Shown: positions 12,759 to 24,058 of the stretch, piece after piece
How positions within the stretch are numbered: position 1 is the first letter of the stretch
How the letters are laid out: each line of letters starts with the position of its first letter
Assembly (NCBI GenBank): GCA_020740775.1
Contig: JAHEWK010000001.1
Span: 4,340,001 to 4,404,000 of the forward strand
Direction of reading: 5' to 3'
DNA: 64,000 nt
From: Ilyonectria destructans
Lineage: Eukaryota; Ascomycota; Sordariomycetes; Hypocreales; Nectriaceae
Notes under the pieces: model-generated
The model's input: the letters and a program-made list of their open reading frames with translations, nothing else
The model's database searches: none
What the model was told of the DNA's origin: nothing
Position numbers and translations under genes: made by a program

Positions 12759-14679
12759 TTATGCCGCTGCTGGTTCCACAACCATGGTGGGCAGCTCTCT
12801 AATGTCGACGTGCTCCTGCGATCCCAGATCAACGACTCTGATTGCCTCCATGCCAACAATACCCTCCTGAAGCGCCAAGAACTGCAGTTCGACTACATGA
12901 CACGCGCCGGGCGCAAGGGGTCCCACTCGCGTATCAGCGCTCAAGCAGACAACCTCGGCTGGCTCGACAGTGCAGTTCTTTTGCATGGCATGCAGCACGT
13001 TGTCATCCATGACGGCATCGGCAATCTCCTTCTCGCCTCGCCGCCGACCTGAGGTCGAGGGAGGGCGGGTCATTCGTACTTCATTTCGGCGACGTTTAGG
13101 CACTGCGACCAGTGCGAGCTTGCGGGGAGGGTGAGAGTTGTTCTCTGTGGCGCGGTTGACGACGTAGACGGTCCACGAGAAAACGTCGCCAGGTTGGACC
13201 GGGTCAGAAGGACCGCTGAAGGTCATGGTGATGCCGAGCTCTGGAAGGACAGCGTCCGTGTGATTGGTGGCAGCCTCGAGAGCAGGCAAAGCATCGGGGC
13301 GCGTGATGGAAGGGGATTTGAGGGGGTGGACTGCCAGGCCGGTGATAGAGAGCTGGGATGGACGGTGGGATCGCTGGATACCGGATCCGGTGGTCGGGGT
13401 AAAGCCGGGGTTGACGGGGGTGGTGAAATCTAGGTTGGTAGTCCACGACATGGTCAAGCTGGGAGTACAACGCCCCGGGACGACATGGGCGGTGGCGGAA
13501 ATTGTGATCGCGAGGTCCCTAGTAGGGTTCTTAGGTGTGACGTCCAGCTCATGGGGAGCAATGTGGTAGAGGAAGGTGATGTGGTCGTGGGAGACGCAAG
13601 ATAGAGGCAGCTGCATGCCTGCGTCGTCGTTTAGGCTCTCAACGGTGCTGTCCGGTATCGACATTTCAATCTTGTCAAGCGAGACCTCGCAATCAAAGAA
13701 TGACGTGAAGTCGACCTCAAGGAGGGCAATGACGGCCGCGCTAGAAGGCGCCGTGTTGGGTCGGGAAAAGCGTATCCGGGTGTGAACAACGGGGAAGATC
13801 TTGAGTTCGAGCTGCTGTAGCGCACGGATGTGGTTCATGAGATCCTGCGGCCGCGTAACGGGAGCAACCCGGGACACCCGCAGCGCAGAAAGACGAGGTT
13901 TCACGCCTTCGAGGGCGACATCTCCGCTGAAGGACTCGAGCAGGTTGAAGCCCGACGGCACGCCACTCTGGAGATAGCCGCTGCCGCGCGAGATGAGCTC
14001 CGTCGAAACCTCGGGCTTGAGACTAGCAGATGCGGAGAAGACGACTGACGGGCTGTTGAGGCGGATGCGCGGACGGGCGAGGAAGACGGGCATTTTCCAC
14101 GCGGCGTACATGCTCTGGGCAGTCGGCTCCCTTTCGTCCTCGTCCTCGCCTTCTTCTTCTTCGTCGTCGTCGTCTTCATCGTCATCGTCATCTCCAGCAG
14201 CTTCCTCTTCATCTACCACAATGAACGGGTCCTCGACGTCAGCCACATTGCCAGAGAAGATGGTGTCTGAAGCGGCCAGACTGTCGCGACCAGGCGTATT
14301 GCTGTTGACGATCTGGGCCTCGAGTGAGACGATAAGTCTGCTAAGGTGAGACCGGAGTGTCTGCTCGTCTGTCCATGGTGTTTTCAATACTAGGAGGACG
14401 TCGACGGTCTCATCTATTTTTGGTGTTGGTGAGTGTGAATAAACGATGAGCTGGGTGAGGCGGTGACGACTAACCAAAGAAGAGAGACTCGCGACGGTCT
14501 ATTGAATCGAAGATCGACTTGCCCGGTTCGAGATTCTTGAATGCCTCTTCCAGATTCAGATTTGATTCTGAAGGAATTAGATATGTCAACTGCGATTGCT
14601 CCGCAAAGTCGAAGGTCGTGCTGGGAGCGAACATGGCGAGGTGCTCTGGCGGAGGAGACGCCGCATCGGCTTGCGACAT
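12759..14679 (-). CDS. TRS65: TRAPP complex subunit Trs65 (619 aa, 2 exons)
   Basis: Exons: 14679-14475 and 14413-12759, with a 61-nt intron near the 5' end. Trs65 is a fungal subunit of the TRAPPII tethering complex, which activates the Ypt31/32 GTPases at the late Golgi. The C-terminal half shows the family pattern: an HDHITFLYHI motif, a segment reading APHELDVTPKNPTRDLAI, and repeated beta-rich, Ig-like stretches (FSGPSDPVQPGDVFSWTVYV). Near residues 135-160 there is an acidic run of about 26 Asp/Glu encoded by GAC/GAT/GAA repeats, likely disordered. The start is the first ATG in frame. It shares a 493-bp divergent promoter with Prp40. Confidence 0.85.
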
Positions 14680-15172
14680 GGTGAGGCGGAAAGCAGCTCT
14701 ACCGCTGCATTGAGCCCCAGGGACAAATCCGAGATTGGGATTGGCCAAGGTCTCCCTTCTTTCGTTTTTGGATTTCTTCTTCCCTCGTCTTTGCTTTCCT
14801 TTATTAATATTTTGGGCCAGCCGTCCGTGTAAGCCCAGTTGTAGAGATTCCCCTGGATGGCGGTTGGTACTGAGTGTAGACGTGGTCGGTCCGGTCGCTT
14901 AGTTGCATAAGGGAATACTTAGTACATACAACTCCTCTCCAATCGCGGTCGCGACAGGGCTTGGCCCGTGCACCAAAAAGTTGATTGCTCGCAAATATGC
15001 ATGCGCCCTCTCCAACGTCGACGCATTGCGACCCTCCATCACCACCATCGCCATCTCCCGCCGCATCTCCAACGATCCCGCCGCGAAGTCTCTCAGTCCA
15101 GGACGCGTCGCAACCGCCTAGCCCTAGAGACGACCACCGCGAATTCCTCGTGCGACCCTCGATACCCCCACG
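14680..15172. promoter_or_regulatory. bidirectional promoter, Trs65/Prp40
   Basis: These 493 bp separate two divergent start codons and must hold both promoters and 5' leaders. The Trs65 side carries a T-rich run on the plus strand (14760-14800), which is A-rich on its own coding strand. The Prp40 side becomes C-rich with CCATCACCACC-type runs from about 15030. I identify no specific factor site beyond an ACGCGT at 15102-15107. Confidence 0.6.
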
Positions 15173-17782
15173 ATGAACGGCGTCGGCGCTCCCGCGCCCT
15201 ACGGCCAGCCAGCCTCGACTTGGCAAGAGCACCACACTCCTGACGGACGAGCGTACTACTACAATCCCGCTACCAAGGCGACGCAATGGACCAAACCGGA
15301 GGATATGATGTCTTCGGCAGAGGTGGGTTTCACTGTTCTCGATGTGGGAGCCTCGTCGTCTGTTGCTAACCCACGTCATAGCGCGCCCTCGCCAACCAAC
15401 CCTGGAAGGAGTATACTGCTGAGGGAGGTCGCAAATACTGGTATAACACTGAGACGAAGCAGAGCTCTTGGGAGATGCCCGATGCCTACAAGAGTGCGCT
15501 TGGCGCGACGAGCGAACCTGCCACTCCCGTTCCTGCCACCCCATACGCTTCCGGCCCTAGCGGCGGCCATGGTGGTGGCCACGGCGGTGGTTACGGAAAT
15601 TCTTCTTACGACCAGCACCGTGATCAGCGTGACGTTTATCCCGAGTCTCGTCAACTGACATATGGGAGTGATCCCAAGGCCCAGGCTTTTGTTCCCGCTA
15701 GCAATGACCCCGAATATGCCACCGCTGAAGAGGCCGAGGCCGCCTTCGCCAAACTCCTCAAGCGTAGCGGTGTTCAGCCAGATTGGACTTGGGAGCAAAC
15801 TATTCGAGCAACGGCCCGTGATCCTCAGTTCCGTGCCATCAAGGATCCCAAGGACCGACGGGCCGCTTTCGAGAAATATGGCCAGGATATGGTCATCCAG
15901 GACAAGGAGCGCGCCAAAGAAAGACTTACCAAGCTTCGTGCTGACTTTGAAACCATGCTCAAGAGGCACCCCGAAATTACCCACTACACCCGTTGGAAGA
16001 CCGCCCGTCCCATGATGGAGGGTGAAACCATTTTCCGCTCCACCAACAGCGAGAGTGAGCGCCGCCAGCTTTTCGAGGAGTACATTATCGGGCTCCAGAA
16101 AGCCCACGCCGAGCAGCAGACATCTCTCCGGAAGAATGCCATGGATGGTCTAATTGACCTCCTTCCGAAACTCGATCTGGAACCATACACGCGCTGGTCT
16201 GACGCGCAAGGTATCATCTCATCCACCCCGCCCTTCCAGAGTGATGAAAGTTACCAGACCCTCACCAAGTTTGACATCTTGACTGCGTTCCAAAACCATA
16301 TGAAGGCCCTGGAGCGTAAGTTCAACGACACCAGACAGGAAGAGAAGAACCAGAAGTTCCGCAAGGAACGCAAGGCCCGAGATGGCTTCAAGGCTCTTCT
16401 GAGCGAACTTCGCCGAGACGGCAAGATTAATGCCGGGACGAAGTGGAATCAGATTGTCCCTCTGATGGAGAGTGATGAGCGGTATACCAACATGGCCGGC
16501 CTCGGCGGCTCCACCCCTCAAGAACTCTTCTGGGATGTTGTTGACGAGGAAGAGCGTGGTCTGCGCGGATCTAGGAACGAGGTTATCGACGTTCTTCAAG
16601 TAAGTTACCATTCTCCTCAGCGAAGTTTGTTTCAAGCCTAACAACCCGACAGGACAAGCGGTTTGAGCTTACGCCGACGAGCGATTTCGAGGAGTTCCTA
16701 TCTATCATGAAAGATGATCGACGAACTGCTAACATTGATCGTGACATTCTTAAACTCATCTTCGACCGAGTATGTTTCCCCTTTGTTTCGATCTACTCTC
16801 ATGCTAACACATCCCGCATAGCTACGCGAAAAGCGTTCTTCTAAGCGAGAATCCGATGACCGACAGTCGGAACGCCAGCAACGCAGAGCCGTCGATGACC
16901 TGCGAGCATACATGAAACGCATGGAGCCCCCCATCACACTGAGTGACACTTATGAAAAGGTACGACCTCGAATCCTGAAATCAGACGAGTTCCAGGCCAT
17001 TACTTCCGAGGATGCTCGCCGAAGTGCCTTTGACAAGTATCTCCGCCGGCTACGGGAGAAGGAGGAGGAGGCGGACCGAAGCTACAGACGACGCGATCGT
17101 ATGTCCAGTGAGCGGGACCTGCACCGCCGCGAGAGAGACCGATCCAGAGGTGAGCGATCTCATCGTAGCGGTGGACGTGGATCTCGACGTAGTCGCAGCC
17201 CGGAGCCAGATGCGTATGAGGCCGACAGGCGCAAGGCCATCGCCGAGCGGGAGCGCAACCACCGCAAGTCCACCATGGCTGAAGGCCTGTTGGGATCCGA
17301 CCGTGGTCGCCTGTCGCCGCCGCCACGTCGGGAACGCGAGCGCGAACGGGACCGTGAGCGGGATCGCGATTTCGACCGCCCTTCTCGCCCGCGCCGTGAA
17401 GATGACAGCCATTACGATCGCGAGCGGAGGGACAGGGAGGATGAACGAGAGAGGCTGTACCGTCGCCGCATTGACCGAGGTTCGTATGAGGAGCTCCCCT
17501 ATGGAGATGAACGCCCATCAGGTTCTCGACGACGCCGTCCTGATGACGAAGACGACTATACTCGCCGAGATTCGAGAGACTCCAAGGTACGAACTCCCCT
17601 TTATGACGAACTAGTAAAGGATGATTCAGCTAACCATGTCACAGCGATTGAGAAGAGACAAATCCCGTGAGCGCACTCCGCCACGCGAAGCCCCCCGCGC
17701 GAAAACCCCGCCGCCGGCGCCGGTTCCGGCCACCAAGGAAGTCCACTCTGGAAGTGAAGAAGGCGAGATTGAGGAGGACTAG
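15173..17782 (+). CDS. PRP40: U1 snRNP splicing factor Prp40 (795 aa, 5 exons)
   Basis: Exons: 15173-15322, 15382-16599, 16653-16769, 16822-17586 and 17645-17782. Prp40 bridges the U1 snRNP at the 5' splice site to branch-point proteins and to RNA polymerase II. Two WW domains lie at about residues 15-45 and 55-83, each with its two signature Trp, and intron 1 falls exactly between them. A series of FF domains follows from about residue 155 (for example AFAKLLKRSGVQPDWTWEQ) to about 560. The C-terminal third is highly charged, with Arg-Glu/Arg-Asp and RS repeats, and ends in EEGEIEED. The RE/RS tail is longer than in yeast Prp40 and more like the animal PRPF40 proteins. Its 3' end converges on Rli1. 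Confidence 0.93.
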
Positions 17783-18675
17783 GTCTAGGTGAAGTCTGCC
17801 CCCTTTGACTTGGAGGAGAGTTTCGCACGCAACCGCAACCTACGTGGTCACTCAGTACGTACGTAACGGCATCGTCAACCTTCCCCGACACGGCTGGTGG
17901 GCGAGATGACTCTCGAGTACAGGCATCCGGCTTCTTCTTTTTTTGTTCATTGGGCCATCCGGGGCCGCAACGGTGGATTGCTTCTTACAAAAACCATTTG
18001 ACCCGGCCAGTATGTTCCCAATCCTCTCCTAGGTTTTCTTGCATGTGATTCGTAAGTAAAATCGGTTGTGGCAGGGTGCTTGGGCGGGATATCTCTAGTA
18101 ATAGATTAACGTATTTTTCTCCGTCTCGAGCACGTTCTCTTAAATCGGGTGGCTTCCATTTTTATGACGATCCAGTGATATGGTTTGTAAATTGACATGT
18201 GGTTAACTAACTGACAGCCATGTAGCTTCTGGTGTTGTTTCCCGCGAGGTGGGAAACTGCGCAGACGGCAGTAATCCTTCTTAATCCGTTGTCCCTCAAT
18301 CTACGAAGACGCCCGGTTCCGCCCTTGCCCTCTTCTCCAGGCCCTGCATGGTCCTCCCAACGGTTCAAAGAAGGGAGAGCAAAAAGCCTGGACTGGGCAA
18401 ACGACTCGAAACACGCGCAAAAATAAAACAATAAAAAACGTCCACCGCCAACTCCTCCGGCGGACCGGGTCTTCGTAGGACCAGACAACAGGGGATACTA
18501 CTGCCGTCGCCGTCGTTATCCATCCAGATCGTCATCCTCGCCGGCGCTGTGCTCCTCTATTCCCAAAGCACGAATATGTCGGCACCTGCGCTTCTTTTGC
18601 GAATTTTCATTTTGAACGCCCCAAACTCCAGGATATGCCTCAATGTGGGGAGGAAAGGTTTCTCCATGAGCGCCT
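17783..18675. other. convergent 3' flanks of Prp40 and Rli1
   Basis: These 893 bp between two stop codons hold the 3' UTRs of both genes. AT-rich stretches near 18040-18240 fit polyadenylation regions. I see no supported gene. Short minus-strand frames (18207-18488 and 18516-18716) lie in the UTR of Rli1 and partly overlap its last exon in another frame. Confidence 0.5.
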
Positions 18676-20749
18676 TTAGCTATTATCGGCGTTTTCCTCC
18701 AGGAAGAACTGTACAATGTTAGTTAAACTGTGAGAAGCAGGGCTATGTGGCAAGGTTGGCTTACGTAGTTGCCGTTCATCTTCTGCTCCTGGTCGAGCTG
18801 CGAGCCTTGCTTGTTGATACGAGGTCGGTAGTTAGTAGGGTCGCGACGGAAGGTGACATCAAGGTTCTTCAAGAAGGCGTTGCAGCCAGTGAGGAGAGAC
18901 TCGGGGGTATTGGCGTGGGCGTCGAGACCAGGCTTGCCGTCGAAGACAATGACACGGTCCGCAAGGTAGGTAGCCATGATGAAATCGTGCTCGACGATGA
19001 AAGCCGTCTTCTTGGAGTGCATGATGTATCGCTTGATAACACGCGATGCAATGATACGCTGCTCGGAGTCGAGGTAGGCGGAAGGCTCGTCGATGAGGTA
19101 AATGTCGGCGGGGATACCAAGGGCAAGGACGATAGCTACACGCTGCAATTCACCACCGGACAGGTTCTTGACTTCCTGGTCAATGAAGTCCTCGAGCTTC
19201 AGGGGCTTGACAACGTCGGTCTGGAACTGAGGCGACAGGAAAGCTTGCTTGATCTTCTTGAAGAAGAGCTGGCGGACAGTGCCGTCGAACTTGGGGGTGA
19301 TGGTCTGGGGCTTCATGCTGATCCTCATATCAGGAACGGAAGCTTTGGAGTCGGGCTTGAGGGCACCAGCCAGCATTCGGCAGAAGGTGGTCTTTCCGGT
19401 TCCGTTCTCTCCCATCATGACGATAATCTCAGAGTCAGTGAAGTCGCCAGAATCGATGCTGAGATGGAAGTTTCCGAGCGTCTTCTCCATCTTGGGATAC
19501 TTGAAGGCGCGGGACTTGTCGATGGCAAACTCATCGGCAGTCTCGGCAATACGGAAAGTCAAGGACTCGTCGCGGAATCGCAAGTTCTCAGTGGGGATGT
19601 GACCATCGAGGAAAATGTTGATACCCTCACGGACGGAGTAAGGCATGGTGACGACACCGTAGACGGCGGGCTTTCCGTACAAGACGCAAATGTAATCGGA
19701 GAGATAATCCAGGACGGACAAATCGTGCTCGACGACGATTATGTAGTCGTTGTCGCGGAGAAGCGAGCGGATGATGGAGGCGGCACTCAATCGCTGCTTG
19801 ACATCGAGGTAGGAAGAGGGCTCGTCGAACATGTAGACGTCGGCCTTCTGGACACAAACAGTTCCGATGGCAAAACGCTGCAGCTCACCACCAGAGAGGA
19901 GATTGACGTCTCGGTCCATGATGTGGTTAAGCTCGAGGACATCACAAACCTGCTTGGTGTTGCCCAGGGTGGAGCGGCCTTCAATCAAGAACCGGACGCT
20001 CTTGTTGGTTCCGCGCACAGCCTTGGGGATCTGGTCCACGTACTGAGGCTTGACGACAGCCTTGAGGTCATCTTCCAGGAGCTTGGTGAAGTAGTCTGCC
20101 AGAGTGTCAGTCAGGACTAGATCAAGTATACAACGACGATCGGCCAATCACATACTCTGGAGCTCGGAACCACGGAAGTGCTTGATGACATCCTCCCAGT
20201 CAGGGGGGTTGGTGTGTCGGCCCAGGTTTGGCTTGAGCTTTCCGCTGAGGATCTTCAGGGCGGTACTCTTTCCAATACCGTTGGTTCCGACAAGACCCAG
20301 GACCTGGCCAGGTCGGGGCATCGGCAGACGATGCAGCTTGAAGCTATTGGGGCCATAACGGTGGGTGACCTGGCTCTCGAGGTTGGTGGGCAAGTTGATG
20401 ATGGTGATGGCCTCGAAGGGGCACTTCTTGGGGCAGATACCACAACCAATGCAGAGCGACTCGGAGATGAAGGCCAGGCGATCGGTAGGGGCGACCTCAA
20501 TGCAGAGCTTTCCGCTGCGGACAACGGGGCAAGACTTTTTGCACTCTTGACGGCATTTTCGGGGGCGACACTAAGAGGAGGGGTCAGTGTCAGTATGTAT
20601 GGCGGGGCAAAAGTCGAAGGAGGGGATCGCGTCGACGGACCTTGTCGCTGTTGACGATAGCGATACTGTTGATCTTCGCGTCAGTGACTGCTATTCCATC
20701 CTAAAAAGCCGTCGTCGGGCTGCACCTACCGCGTGAGCTTGTCTGACAT
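18676..20749 (-). CDS. RLI1: Rli1/ABCE1 ribosome recycling ATPase (607 aa, 5 exons)
   Basis: Exons: 20749-20730 (20 nt), 20665-20641 (25 nt), 20570-20156, 20095-18765 and 18708-18676 (33 nt). Rli1 splits 80S ribosomes after termination and helps initiation in the cytosol. The N terminus holds two 4Fe-4S clusters: Cys16, 21, 25, 29 and Cys38, 55, 58, 61, 65 include all eight ligands. Two ABC cassettes follow, with Walker [10 protein letters not shown] at about 110-118 and GENGTGKTT in the second, two LSGGELQR signatures and paired DEPS...LD Walker B motifs. The length matches yeast (608 aa). Oddly, the first 15 codons are spread over two very small exons and the last 10 residues sit in a third. 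An antisense open frame of 457 codons is a shadow. Confidence 0.97.
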
Positions 20750-21902
20750 GGTTGCGACTGACGACTGACGAGGACACAGAAACAGGTGAAGTCCAGCGAG
20801 TGCGAGTGCGAGGTGGGGTTTGAGGATTTGGTGGGAGGTTTTTTTTAATTTTCGAAAAAGTGGAACAAAGAAGACGGGCTCTTTCGGGGCTCCAGCACAG
20901 GGCGAGGCAACACGGGAGAGACTTGCGCGCGCGGGGAAACGGAGGGCACGCAGAGTGCAGGGCAAGACTCCTTGCGAGCTGGAGAGGAAAATACAAGGGA
21001 AAGGGAACAGTCAAGACCTGCAACAAGGAGTTGTGGCGGTGTTGTCTTGGTGTGTGGTCATCAATTTTTCTCGTCTTGTGAATCGTCCACTTTGGCGGGG
21101 CAGGGCAGTGGGGGAACTGCCTGAGCTGGGATGTGTTAGGCGGGCAGCTGACATTGGGTACTTGGCGCTATGCTTTTGCTTGCAACGCGACTCTGCATCT
21201 ACTCACGCGCTATCGTGCAGATGCTTTGCACTTTGACACGACTCCCGGGACGGGACGGTTGGTGAGAACAGAGTTCTTGCTCTGTTGTCTAGCTTCAGCT
21301 CGATAGCTGATTAAAAATTATTTTACAAAGACTGAGTCTTATATACTATAAGAACAACAATAGCTGGTATAGATGTTGCTCTGTCATTACCCACCTAGAC
21401 AGGGCACAGTCGAAGGACGATGTAGATAACTAAGTCACCTATATAACACAGACTTGGTTATTTATTATACTGAACAGGTCGGCCTAGGTATTTATATCTC
21501 AGCTACCATGCACTATAATGTGCTGTCCCAAGTACGTACCCAGCAAGATACGGGGGTTAATCTAGTCCAACATTATTTCTCCAACTTTCTCTTCTGTGGC
21601 ATAAAATGTGTGAAGTGTGTATTATACAAAAGATACACTAGGAGTACATAGAGAGAGAAAAAAAGAAAATGCCAGCGATTTGGCGACGACGCAACACCAG
21701 AGTTCCCATCCCCATTCCAAGTCTATAGGTGCAGCTTCTTTTCTATTCCCCTCTACAATTCCCAAAACCCACCCCCATTAACATTGCTCCTCCATGCGAG
21801 ACGGTGCCCCCCGTGCATGTGTGTGTGACTGTATTGTGTACGTGCGTGGCTCGTGCCTAGAGTGTAGGAGCGAGTACGAGAGTGAGCACGCCTCTGTCTC
21901 CT
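20750..21902. other. intergenic: Rli1 promoter, AT-rich island, Ura6 3' flank
   Basis: GC-rich promoter DNA of Rli1 runs to about 21290, followed by an AT-rich island (see separate entry) and the 3' flank of Ura6, with GT-rich runs (GTGCATGTGTGTGTGACTG near 21812). No gene is supported. Plus-strand frames at 20820-21236 and 21454-21651 have no recognisable content. Confidence 0.5.
21300..21660. other. AT-rich island, possible decayed repeat
   Basis: From about 21300 to 21660 the sequence turns sharply AT-rich (TTAAAAATTATTTTAC, TATATACTATAAG, TTATTTATTATACTG) inside otherwise GC-rich DNA. It has many TA dinucleotides and few long frames. This fits a short transposon remnant decayed by repeat-induced point mutation, or simply a 3' UTR/intergenic AT tract. 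No transposase homology or terminal repeat was seen. Confidence 0.4.
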
Positions 21903-23043
21903 TTAAATAGAGAGCCTCTCGGTCATAGCCAGTTGGGTCTTGACGTAGACCTGGTCAGGGGTCGGGGTGGCATCGAGCTTGACCACCTTGCCCTCCTTCT
22001 CAAAGTAGTTGACGACGGGCATGCTGGTCTCGACAAAGGTGCGGAAGCGCTTACGGATGCTCTCGGCGTTGTCATCGGAGCGGCCAGATGTCTCGCCACG
22101 CTTGAGGAGTCGCTTCTCCATCACCTCCTCAGGGCAGTCGAAGAAGAGAACCATCTTGGCGGGGCAGACAGTCTCCTCGAACTTGACGGCCTGGTCCATC
22201 TTGCGGGGGAAGCCGTCGACGAGGAAGCGGCCCTTGGTGGAGCCCGCCTTCTGGAGCGCCTCGGTCATGGCGTTCTCGAGCAGCTGGATCGTTACCTCCA
22301 TGGGTACAATGAGGCCGTTCTTGATGTAGTCCTTGATGAGCTCGCCGAACTGAGAGCCGGGGCGCTCCTGCTCGGCGCGCAGAAGGTCACCGGCGGAAAG
22401 GTGGATGAAACCGTACTGCTCAACCAGCTTCGAGCACTGGGTGCCCTTGCCGGCACCGGGGCCGCCGAGAACGAAGACGACGGTCACATCGGCGGGGCTG
22501 AAAGTGGGCGTGGGCTTGGCGGGCTGGGGAAGCTGGCCAGCGACAGCTGGGGCATCGAGTTTTTGAGGCATGCCTGCGTAGAGGGTGGTTTTGTCAGTTA
22601 CGTTGAAGCTTTTGCGGACATGTGAAATCAGGGGGTTTTAAGGAGGCGGGATGCGGTGTATAAGTGTCGTGGCAGGCCCTTGGAAAAAGGGAGGGGATGC
22701 CGAGACGCTTGGATCTCTCCATCGACTGATTCCTGGGGAGGACAAGCCAAAACGAGGCCAGCCAGGTAGGGGAGGGGAGGGGAAAAGCGGGCAGAGGAGG
22801 TTCCTCACCTATGCGGAGGTTGGCAAGGCCCATGTAACCGAGCGATCCCAGACCGATGATGGCAATAAAGGGCCAGAATTTGACCTTGTCGTTGCGGGGA
22901 GACTGCGAGGAGTAGGATCGGCGGGTGGTTTGGCGGAGAGAGCGCGAGAAACCCAGCGAAGACGACGAGGATGAAGCTCGAGGCGATGAGCGGGCGGCCG
23001 CGGCGAGGAGGCGCGCAGGGAGGAGGGGCATTCGGGCGGCCAT
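21903..23043 (-). CDS. URA6: Ura6-type UMP/CMP kinase with N-terminal membrane anchor (301 aa, 2 exons)
   Basis: Exons: 23043-22809 and 22573-21903, split by a 235-nt intron, long for this window. The enzyme transfers phosphate from ATP to UMP/CMP in pyrimidine synthesis. The kinase part (residues 80-301) has the P-loop [10 protein letters not shown] at 115-124, an NMP-binding region with HLSAGDLLR, the DGFPR motif and a short LID reading [11 protein letters not shown]. The first 79 residues are an Arg/Ser/Ala-rich, mitochondrial-presequence-like segment, then a hydrophobic span at about 56-76. Yeast Ura6 lacks this; its 204 residues correspond to the kinase part. The spliced message places an ATG one codon after the junction (22571), so a shorter cytosolic form could start there. 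Confidence 0.88.
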
Positions 23044-24058
23044 CGTGACTGGATGACGTCGGCGTGAGACAGCAAGGAGCGTGAGAGAAGCAGGCGACCA
23101 CACGGGGGGCGGTGACGGGCGCGAGCAGAGCAATTGGGCGAGGGAGAAGGGAGTGAAGGCGAAGTTGGAGCGAGGATTGAAGAAGGGAAAGGCCAACGGA
23201 GGCGGAACGAGGGCGCGGATGGAGCACTTATTTTCGGGGCCGGTTCAGGAGGTACCTGGGCTTAGAGCCACCTTGACAGCTAAGCTCGAGGTACCTTTAG
23301 CCTGGAATTGGACTAACATGCAAAAGGGGACCAGGGAGCCACACGCGCTGTCACGTGAACGTGGTGACTTGGTTCAGCCGTCCTGCATCAGCTAATTAAT
23401 GGTGGATGCATCTATGGACACGGAGCAGATTGCGGGTGGAACAGGAAGACGGTGTGCATGCTGTAGCATGTAGATTAACTGGATCGATGGGAATCCGGGT
23501 ACTCGAAAAAGGCGGAAACGAAACGGAGAACAAAAAGGTCAAGGTGTAATTAATTACCGGACAACACACACAGCACCCAATTACCTCGAATAGCTCAAGC
23601 CCCCTGGAGACTTCATCTCACCAGAGATCAGGGTCCTGGAGTCAGGGGTTTCTTTGGTGTGTCTGGCGAGCCAGTGGCAGTTAGCCCTTGACCTGCCTGT
23701 GCTTTGATTAACTACCTCTCTACCTTTGAACAGCGGTCTGCAGCACCACATTCATTCCGTACTCTTCCGGCTTACCGCACACACACTCAACGCACACACA
23801 CGCACATATCATCCTTTCTTTGTCAACTAGCGTTCACTTTTGATTCTATTTACCGAGAAGATTGAGTGACTTTGCAACTCTCCCCTCCCGTCTCGATGCT
23901 GGGGAATAACTAGATGCTAAAACCGGCTACGCCATTCGCAACCCTCGTTTCGTCAAGATTTCTTTGCCCCAACCCATGTTATTAACACAGAGCGGTATCA
24001 ATGTACCCGTTCCCAAACCCCACTCCCCTTAGTTTGCCATTCTCTTTTGTCTCGTAAC
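23044..24058. other. intergenic: Ura6 promoter and eIF3m 3' flank
   Basis: No gene is supported. Near the Ura6 start is GC-rich promoter DNA with AGGTACCTGGG and AGGTACCTTTAGC at about 23249-23300. A CACGTGA E-box-like site lies in GCTGTCACGTGAACG at about 23348. The distal part, with CACACACTCAACGCACACACACGCAC near 23780, is the 3' flank of eIF3m on the minus strand. Confidence 0.45.

Noticed and set aside
15376..16107. 243-codon minus-strand frame
   Set aside because: Antisense shadow of the Prp40 FF region.
18747..20120. 457-codon plus-strand frame
   Set aside because: It is the exact antisense of the Rli1 coding exon and arises from its codon bias; it has no domain.
21882..22625. 247-codon plus-strand frame
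   Set aside because: Antisense shadow of Ura6; Leu/Glu/Gly-rich from reversed codons.
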